Shown here: piece by piece, positions 45,526-51,500 of the stretch
Position numbering within the stretch: position 1 is the stretch's first letter
Layout of the letters: each line of letters begins with the position of its first letter
IMG/VR virus record: IMGVR_UViG_3300010297_000002
Coordinates: 1 to 64,000 of that record
Origin: a virus
Length of the DNA: 64,000 nucleotides
Direction: 5' to 3' (one strand)
Notes under the pieces: generated by a model
Databases searched by the model: none
Seen by the model: the letters and a program-made list of their open reading frames with translations, nothing else
What the model was told of the DNA's origin: nothing
Position numbers and translations under genes: made by a program

Positions 45526-47355
45526 ATGTCTGAGATTATTCAAGAAAATAAAAACACTAACGCCAAAAAAGCCATACCCAATTACTCGGTGGGTTTGTCC
45601 CGAGCTGATCAGCTCGCTAAGGCCATCGTAAACAAGTATGGGGTTAACGTGAAGGTTGGGGAGTCTCCCTGCGTAGATCTCAAAACCAATACCATCTACG
45701 TACCTCCGTTCGATCCGAATGATGATACTGATGTTTCAAACATGATTCATTATATTGTTCATGAGGTTGGACACATCCTCTACTCGGATCAAACGGAGCT
45801 TCGTGGAATTAAGTTCAAGATCCTGAATGTGACCGAAGACCAAAGAATTAATGCCAAGCAAGAGTTGAAGTACGCTGGAATCAGTTTCAAGGTCATGGAG
45901 CAGAGAATCATGGATAAGATGGCTCGTTCCAATAAGAAGTCCCAGGAGAGGGTCGATGACTTTGTAAAGAAGCTAGAGGAGTCTGGTGTAGACCAGCTCT
46001 TTGGTATCGACAAAGAGAAGATCAAAGAGAACCAAGAGGCTATCGAGAACTTGAACATCTTCATTTCAGGTCTTCTGATGAAATGTCATGGTGTTGCTAA
46101 GGCTAAGATTAAAAAGCACTTCAAGAGGCAGGATTGGTGGCAGGCCTATGAGTCCATCGAGAGTCTTCTGGAGCATAAATGGGTGAAGATTCCGTCCTCA
46201 GCCCTGCTGGAGGATGATGCTGAGGCCATCTTCGATGCGATCAAGGATTTACTTCCTGAGAACTTCGAGAACGAAACTACGTCCGACGGGTCCCATGTGG
46301 TCTCCATGCCAGCGGATGGGTTCGGTCAAGGAGACCCAGCCGATCAATCTGATCAGGGGCAGCAAGGGGGCCAGGGCGGTGACCAACCTTTATCTCAGCA
46401 AGGGGGGACCCACTCAGAGAATGGTTTTTCTAATGAGGACTTGGAGAATAAAGTAAAGAACTCCTCTTGCCGTAGTGACAATGTCACTGAGGAGGAGTCC
46501 TGGTCCGATGGTGACAAGAACAACAACCCCTCTTACGGGACAAATCTCACTGATAGGGTTATGGAGAACACAACTTTCTACCGGTATAACCCGAACAGTC
46601 ATGCAGGTTCTTGGTCTCAGCGAGATCGTTTAGATCTTCGGTCGAAGATGTTCTACAACCGATTTCTAGATATGCTTCTAGTCGAAGACCAGATAGATCA
46701 TCAGGACGGTTATTCTTCTGGGAAGTTGGCCAAGCCTCATAAGATCATGACCAGTCCTCGAATCTTCTCTAAGATTCAAGATGGAGTTACTCATGAAAAG
46801 GTAGACGTAACGATTATTTGCGACTATTCCGGTTCCATGGGAGGTTACACCCAGAATGTGGCTGAAGTAGGAGGAGGGATTGCTTTGGCTTTGTCGAAGC
46901 TGCAGATCCCTCATCAGATGTTCGGTTACGACTCATCATATGGGAGTGACTGTAAGGTTTATGAGATAATTCCTTACAGCACTATATTTGATGCACGGAT
47001 GTGCGACGCTCTGTTTAAGATGAATTCTGGTGGAGGAACCCCGACCGGAGAGGCCTTGATGTATTGCTTGGAAAAGCATGTGTTACCCAAGCCTGGGTTT
47101 CGTAAGTTGGTGTTTTTGATTACGGACGGATGTCCGAATAATCCTTCTTACACGGAAGATATAGTTAAAATCTACCGAAGGTACAAGGACATCAAGTTAT
47201 CCGGTATTGGAGTGGGTAGTAGTTGTGAGAACCTACTCCGACATATACCAGACGCAATGCTGATGAAGGACTTCGAGCAGTTCACTGTCGAAGGGCAGCA
47301 GAAGTTCTTTAATGACCTGGAGAAATTCATGGTTGGCGGTCGCACAATAATTTAG
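45526..47355 (+). CDS. Metallopeptidase-like (HEXXH) VWA protein, MoxR partner
   Basis: 609 residues, AGAGG six bases before ATG. Residues 79-83 form HEVGH within IVHEVGHILYSD, a zinc-peptidase motif, and NVTEDQRINAKQE about 20 residues later can supply the third ligand. A Gln/Gly-rich linker covers roughly 262-295. The C-terminal VWA domain has a complete MIDAS: DYSGSMGG (D433, S435, S437), GGTPTGEAL and ITDG. This order, putative metallopeptidase then VWA-like domain, matches the DUF2201 type of proteins that work with MoxR ATPases. The two genes probably form one machine that acts on a protein target. Confidence 0.82.
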   Translation: MSEIIQENKNTNAKKAIPNYSVGLSRADQLAKAIVNKYGVNVKVGESPCVDLKTNTIYVPPFDPNDDTDVSNMIHYIVHEVGHILYSDQTELRGIKFKILNVTEDQRINAKQELKYAGISFKVMEQRIMDKMARSNKKSQERVDDFVKKLEESGVDQLFGIDKEKIKENQEAIENLNIFISGLLMKCHGVAKAKIKKHFKRQDWWQAYESIESLLEHKWVKIPSSALLEDDAEAIFDAIKDLLPENFENETTSDGSHVVSMPADGFGQGDPADQSDQGQQGGQGGDQPLSQQGGTHSENGFSNEDLENKVKNSSCRSDNVTEEESWSDGDKNNNPSYGTNLTDRVMENTTFYRYNPNSHAGSWSQRDRLDLRSKMFYNRFLDMLLVEDQIDHQDGYSSGKLAKPHKIMTSPRIFSKIQDGVTHEKVDVTIICDYSGSMGGYTQNVAEVGGGIALALSKLQIPHQMFGYDSSYGSDCKVYEIIPYSTIFDARMCDALFKMNSGGGTPTGEALMYCLEKHVLPKPGFRKLVFLITDGCPNNPSYTEDIVKIYRRYKDIKLSGIGVGSSCENLLRHIPDAMLMKDFEQFTVEGQQKFFNDLEKFMVGGRTII

Positions 47356-47357
47356 TA

Positions 47358-47386
47358 TTGACAATAGTTATTTGATAACTTAAGAT
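47358..47386 (+). promoter_or_regulatory. Promoter of the Ser/Asp leader-tRNA operon
   Basis: A perfect -35 TTGACA (47358-47363) is followed after exactly 17 bases by TAAGAT (47381-47386), four of six for the -10. It begins three bases after the stop of the VWA gene. The predicted start is near 47393, so the leader ATG at 47394 would be at the very 5' end of the RNA. This is the only TTGACA-17 promoter seen in the window. Confidence 0.6.
47366..47380 (+). promoter_or_regulatory. Palindrome in the promoter spacer, possible operator
   Basis: AGTTAT TTG ATAACT is a perfect six-base inverted repeat filling the spacer between the -35 and -10 boxes. A repressor bound here would block RNA polymerase. 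The palindrome could be chance in AT-rich DNA, but its position is exact. Confidence 0.4.
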
Positions 47387-47393
47387 TAAGTAT

Positions 47394-47474
47394 ATGACTT
47401 ACAAGTTTTTGGTAAATAGTGATTCCAGTTCCTCTTCGGATTCAGATCCGAGGGGAGGGTTTCCTGTTCGCTAA
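47394..47474 (+). CDS. Ser/Asp leader peptide of the tRNA operon
   Basis: A 26-codon frame begins with the ATG at 47394 and ends with TAA at 47472. Residues 9-18 are only Ser and Asp (SDSSSSSDSD), with codons AGT GAT TCC AGT TCC TCT TCG GAT TCA GAT. These codons need exactly the five tRNAs encoded downstream: Ser-GCT for AGT, Ser-GGA for TCC and TCT, Ser-CGA for TCG, Ser-TGA for TCA and Asp-GTC for GAT. No Shine-Dalgarno is present; with the predicted start site the message would be leaderless. The codons overlap the 5' arm of the first attenuator hairpin, as in trp and his leaders. The protein itself is unlikely to have another job. Confidence 0.75.
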   Translation: MTYKFLVNSDSSSSSDSDPRGGFPVR

Positions 47475-47526
47475 AAATTAGCAAGTCATTTGCAAAAACC
47501 CTCACCCGAAAAGGTGGGGGTTTTTT
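47431..47526 (+). promoter_or_regulatory. Leader-peptide attenuator (mutually exclusive hairpins)
   Basis: Three structures compete. Hairpin 1:2 pairs 47432-47441 (within the Ser codons) with 47446-47455 around a TCAG loop: ten pairs, two of them G-U. Antiterminator 2:3 pairs GAGGGTTT (47455-47462) with AAACCCTC (47496-47503), eight perfect pairs, and can extend by GGG (47452-47454) to CCC (47505-47507) across one bulged A. Terminator 3:4 uses the same AAACCCTC. A ribosome stalled at the Ser/Asp codons would mask arm 1 and free arm 2 to pair with 3, allowing read-through into the tRNAs. A ribosome that reaches the TAA would cover the GGGTTT of arm 2 and leave the terminator to form. A small GCTAA-AAA-TTAGC hairpin spans the stop codon. 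Confidence 0.75.
47494..47526 (+). terminator. Intrinsic terminator before the tRNA cluster
   Basis: CCCTCACC (47499-47506) pairs with GGTGGGGG (47513-47520; one G-U) around CGAAAA. It is extended by an A-run before and six T residues after (47521-47526). It ends ten bases before the first tRNA, so it must be overcome, or a separate promoter used, for the tRNAs to be made. It is the 3:4 element of the attenuator. Confidence 0.88.
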
Positions 47527-47536
47527 GTTTTCATTT

Positions 47537-47609
47537 GGTTCCGTAGCTCAATGGTTAGAGTACCGGCCTGTCACGTCGGGGGTTGCGAGTTCGAGTCTCG
47601 TCGGAACCG
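47537..47609 (+). tRNA. tRNA-Asp (anticodon GTC)
   Basis: The cloverleaf is complete: acceptor GGTTCCG/CGGAACC, D-arm GCTC/GAGT, anticodon stem CCGGC/GTCGG around loop CTGTCAC, and T-arm GCGAG TTCGAGT CTCGT. The anticodon GTC reads GAC and GAT. The discriminator base is G and no CCA is encoded, so a CCA-adding enzyme is needed. It is the first gene after the attenuator terminator; GAT occurs three times in the leader. Confidence 0.95.
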
Positions 47610-47614
47610 TATTT

Positions 47615-47697
47615 GGAAGAGATCCGGCTAGATGAGGAGCACGCCTGGAAAGCGTGTGCGTTGAAAAGCGTTGCGGGGGCGGGACCTGCCTCTTCCG
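47615..47697 (+). tRNA. tRNA-Ser (anticodon GGA), atypical D and T arms
   Basis: The acceptor GGAAGAG/CTCTTCC is perfect. The anticodon stem CACGC/GCGTG closes loop CTGGAAA, giving GGA for UCC and UCU. A long variable arm (GCGTT GAAA AGCGT) is typical of Ser. Two parts are odd. The T-stem GCGGG/CCTGC closes loop GGCGGGA, lacking the near-universal T54, T55 and A58. Only 18 bases separate the acceptor from the anticodon stem, with a weak D-stem TCC/GGA and no T8. It may be a functional variant or a decaying gene. Confidence 0.7.
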
Positions 47698-47704
47698 TAT
47701 TTTT

Positions 47705-47787
47705 AGTAGGTTGGCCGAGTGGTAAGGTATACGGTTGCTAACCGTAAGTCTCCGTAAGGAGCGGTGGTTCGATCCCACCACCTACTG
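47705..47787 (+). tRNA. tRNA-Ser (anticodon GCT)
   Basis: Acceptor AGTAGGT/ACCTACT, anticodon stem TACGG/CCGTA with loop TTGCTAA (anticodon GCT, reading AGC and AGU), a long variable arm with CTCC/GGAG, and a canonical T-arm GGTGG TTCGATC CCACC. The discriminator is G and no CCA is encoded. AGT occurs twice in the leader Ser/Asp run. Confidence 0.93.
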
Positions 47788-47793
47788 CATTTT

Positions 47794-47879
47794 AGTAGAT
47801 CGGCCGAGTGGTTGAAGGCAGCCGCCTCGAAAGCGGTAGAACTTGATCAGTTCCGTAGGTTCGAATCCTACATCTACTG
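47794..47879 (+). tRNA. tRNA-Ser (anticodon CGA)
   Basis: Acceptor AGTAGAT/ATCTACT, D-arm with the usual GAGTGGTTGAA loop, anticodon stem GCCGC/GCGGT with loop CTCGAAA (anticodon CGA, reading UCG), a long variable arm (AACT/AGTT), and a canonical T-arm GTAGG TTCGAAT CCTAC. The acceptor is nearly identical to that of the preceding Ser tRNA, suggesting duplication. Confidence 0.94.
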
Positions 47880-47884
47880 TATTT

Positions 47885-47971
47885 GGAAGCGTGGCAGAGT
47901 GCTCTATTGCGTCTGATTTGAGATCAGATGATCCTTACCGGGGTCCGTGGGTCGGAATCCCACCGCTTCCT
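47885..47971 (+). tRNA. tRNA-Ser (anticodon TGA), swapped D-T loop contact
   Basis: Acceptor GGAAGCG/CGCTTCC, anticodon stem TCTGA/TCAGA with loop TTTGAGA (anticodon TGA, reading UCA), and a long variable arm GATCC/GGGTC. The T-stem GTGGG/CCCAC closes TCGGAAT in place of TTCGAAT, so position 55 is C and 56 is G. In the D-loop (GAGTGCTCTAT) the usual G18-G19 is G-C. The conserved 19-56 contact is thus reversed from G-C to C-G. The discriminator is T, where bacterial Ser tRNAs have G. No CCA is encoded. Confidence 0.88.
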
Positions 47972-48034
47972 CTTTTATTTCTTTGATAATACGGCTTTTG
48001 GTAGAGAATCCTTCACTTCAACTCCAGGCAGGCA

Positions 48035-48547
48035 ATGAAAAATATCAAGATCAAGGTCAAAGGCTCCAAATTTGAGATGGACCAATCTCTCTATGACTAT
48101 ATCAATGAGATCGAGATCAAGGAAATTAAGACATTAGAAGAGGAACTTGCAGTCGAGAAGTTCCGATCCTTGAGAGACCTTTATCAAGAGTATATCCGAC
48201 CTGTTCAGCACGCTAAGAAAGCTTTTTCTATTTCGACTCCAGAAGTTCAGCTCGAAGTGGTTTTACAAGCCGACCCTCCTTCTCACAGAAACCTCATTGG
48301 GTTTCGTCGTGATGGTAAGGTAATTAAGGGTCAATTTTCGATCCCGGTTATTGTTGAAGGGGCTCAGGAGCGGGAAGTAGTGCCGTTCGTGAACTGGTAC
48401 ATTAACAGTTTTAGTTGTTTAATAAGATACCTACTTTGTAAGCAAGCTGGGGTGCGGGTTATCCAGCCTTTAGAAGACCGAAAAAACTGGAATCTTGAGG
48501 CAGGCAAGTTAAACCTGGACTTAGATTTCGTTGTTGTTTTTGAGTAG
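48035..48547 (+). CDS. Unknown virion-region protein
   Basis: 170 residues, not recognised, first gene after the tRNA cluster; AGGCAGG precedes the ATG. The sequence is alpha/beta: an early helical segment (YDYINEIEIKEIKTLEEEL), then beta strands (EVQLEVVLQADPP, GQFSIPVIVEG) and a final strand LDLDFVVVFE. It is five bases upstream of the long fibre gene, so it may be a neck or tail-attachment partner for that fibre. That role is inferred from position. Confidence 0.65.
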   Translation: MKNIKIKVKGSKFEMDQSLYDYINEIEIKEIKTLEEELAVEKFRSLRDLYQEYIRPVQHAKKAFSISTPEVQLEVVLQADPPSHRNLIGFRRDGKVIKGQFSIPVIVEGAQEREVVPFVNWYINSFSCLIRYLLCKQAGVRVIQPLEDRKNWNLEAGKLNLDLDFVVVFE

Positions 48548-48552
48548 GTCAA

Positions 48553-51500
48553 ATGGCTAAGTTTAAAACCGTAAAGAGTAGATTAGATTTTCTAGATCAA
48601 TCCTTAATAGACTTGGATACCGCTCTTTCATTCGCCCCAGGCGGAGTGATCGATGCCCAAGTAGCGAATGGTCTGCAGAGAGTAGATTACCGTCGATTCA
48701 CTCGACTTCAGGATTTCCAACATTTGGTAACTGTAGGTCTTGGGAACACCGATGCCCTTCTCTCGGATGTGACCATGGCCTCGAGGATTGCAATAGCTCC
48801 TGCGGAAAATGGCCAGATCTCAGAGAGCTCTCAGTTCTCTTCTGTGACAGTCACTCAACCTCCTACTGGAGGAAGTCCTCAGCAGAAAACAATGGAATAT
48901 GATTTCTCTGCGTTCTCTTCTTTCTTCCCCGGATACACTTACACAGTAGTTCTAGAGTTGATCCCTCTTTCAGGACCGACTCCGGTTTCTTACGTTGCTC
49001 AACCTTCTGACACCACCCTGGTCGATATCCTTACGGGGCTAATTACAGAGCTCACAGTCAATGGTTACACTGGAAGATATGCTTTCTCAGTAGTCGGAGC
49101 CGGAGATACTCTACAAGTTGTTGGAAACACTCCAGGAGATGATTATCCTGTTGCATATGGTTTAGTTAACACTCCAGCTCCTAATACAATCTCTCCTACA
49201 GTTACCGTTCCAGCGATTACTGTGGGTAATACGGCTAAAATAATTGAATACAGTTTCGCGGCGATCTCTCTTCAGACTGGAGACTACTACACTCTCAGTT
49301 TAGAGAGTCCGGATATTCATGGACTTCAAGAGTTCACTTACAGAGTGAAGGACACAGATACAACCAAAGAGATCGTTTTAAACCACGTTAAGGATTCCGT
49401 ACCTGCCGAGCTTGAGGAAAGATACATAATCACGGTAGTTGCTCCGGATATTCTTAGAATCGAGAGTGTGGAAGTCGGAGATGATTTCCCTACCCGTGAT
49501 TTTGAAGTCATGACCGTAACAGAGACTCCAGCCGACTTCAATTCTATCGACTTCTGGTGGTTCAATCCTGTTTCCAAGGAATGGGAAATTTCCCCAGATC
49601 CTGAAGTAAACAATAATGACATTTTTGAATTCACTCGTAATGTTCGCACTTTCGATGAGTTGAAGAAAAACGATGGTGGGTTCTATTTCAAGTTTTGGAT
49701 CAACACAGACAATTTACCAGGGGCACCCGGACCGGCCACTCACCAGATTAACTTCTTTGATTTTGCTTACGGAGTGGACAATCGCCCGGTGTTCTACTTT
49801 ACCGAGATGTTGGATTCCCTGAACAGACCTCTTCCTACTGTCGAACCTATGGAGATTAACAACTACGTAGTAGTTTCTTCAGGATCTAAGGATGGAAACA
49901 ATGTTCTTTACCGTTTGATTATAGACCATGAAGAGTCAGGTAAGGATTGGAGACAGTCTCGAGTTTTCTGGAGAATCAATGGGGTAGCGGAGGAGTTTCA
50001 AGAAGTACCTGCTTACACCCCTAGAATGGATAAGCAGTGTACCGAAGCGGATTGGGTTCATAGTGTTCGAGCTTATCGCCTTCCACCAGAGATTTTCGAA
50101 GTAGTGGATACTCAGATTCACCTGGAGGCGAAGTTAGTCGATCAGGACGGGTTAGAGACCTTTGCTGATCAGATCTTGATTCTACCTAACCATCGTGTTC
50201 CTCAGATTGAGGAAGTCTTGGTTTCCGGCGTAGATACGTTTGACATACCCATCTCTGACTATATTGAGACCGGTGGTAATATTCGGATCACCAAAGCTTC
50301 TCCCACAGATTATCCCCAGGTAATTCTCGGAGAGACCCTTTCTGTAGAACAAGGTCCCCTTACCGAACTTCGTCAAGTTAAGGAAGTCACAGATACCTAT
50401 ATCGATATTTTCGGGGGTGTTCCTCCGTTTAATTCCGGTAATCCGCTTACTCTGAGGAAGACCGATGAGTTCGGATGGTATCCAGCAGAGGCTACTACCA
50501 TTTCGTCAGGTTTCTTTGATTTCACAGACCTTAATCGAGGTCTCCTTGGCGATTCTTCCGTTTTAAACCTAATCGAAGTTAATGATGTTGTGAGGCTGGC
50601 TCAGCTTAATGCTGGCGGCACAGCCTGGACTACTGTTGATATCGAAGTTTGTAGAGTCGGCCACAGCACCGGACCTACTTCTTCAATTGAGTTTACTCAA
50701 GGACCATATAGTTTAAACGGCCAGGGGTTCTCTACCAATGATAGTCTTTCCGATTATTTCAACATGGCGAACCCTCTTACTCTGCTGAGGATGGAAAAGA
50801 ATGAGCATTTTGAAGGAACATCTACTGTCGTTGAACATCACTATACAGATACTATTAGACCGTTCAGGTATGTCAATGATATTGAACTATTCGACGGAGC
50901 AAGTATTTCTCGGGCTTATATTACTTCTCACGATGAATCAACGGTTTTGATCGAGTTCACAACCTTAACTCTTCCTACCTTGGTGGAGGACATTAAAGCG
51001 TGGTCTTACGATCTATCAACTTTGGATCTAAACGATAAAGTTAGTGAGGTAGACTCGATCTATGAGAGATTCGTTCTGTTCATTGAGGATAGTACTGCTT
51101 TCGCTAATACCCAGAACTGCTCCAAGAGAATCTCATTGCCTCCTTACGAGGTAACTCTGGACATCAAGGAAGAGACCACTTTGAACCCTCTCGGGATCGC
51201 TAGAGTGTTCAACCCAAAGGCTCCCCAGCCTACAAATGCTATTCTTGATCCAGATTATACTCAGTTTAACGGGTTTGATTCTCCTTATCTGAACGTGATG
51301 AATTCTGATTTCACAGCTTTTCAGGCTGGGTCTTCTTTCAACAGCGGTAAGTTCGAGAACTACCCACAGTTGAAGTACGGGTTGCAAAACCAAGAGAACT
51401 CTTTTCAGTACATCGTCGGATTTACCAAGATGAAGCTGGACCAGGGACAAAACTATATTACGGTTTGGACAGACGATCACTTTCCAAAGATTGTGCCGAT

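Noticed and set aside
47394-47536. T-box riboswitch for the tRNA operon
   Set aside because: No conserved T-box sequence or specifier-loop stem is visible, and a peptide frame with matching codons explains the element better.
47615-47697. Selenocysteine-type tRNA
   Set aside because: The anticodon is GGA, not TCA, and the acceptor is seven pairs rather than eight; it is an atypical Ser tRNA.
47548-47781. Minus-strand open frame across the tRNA genes
   Set aside because: It lies over three well-formed tRNA genes and has no ribosome site; the frame is a by-product of tRNA sequence.
47885-47971. Stop-codon suppressor tRNA
   Set aside because: The anticodon TGA reads the sense codon UCA; a UGA suppressor would need TCA.
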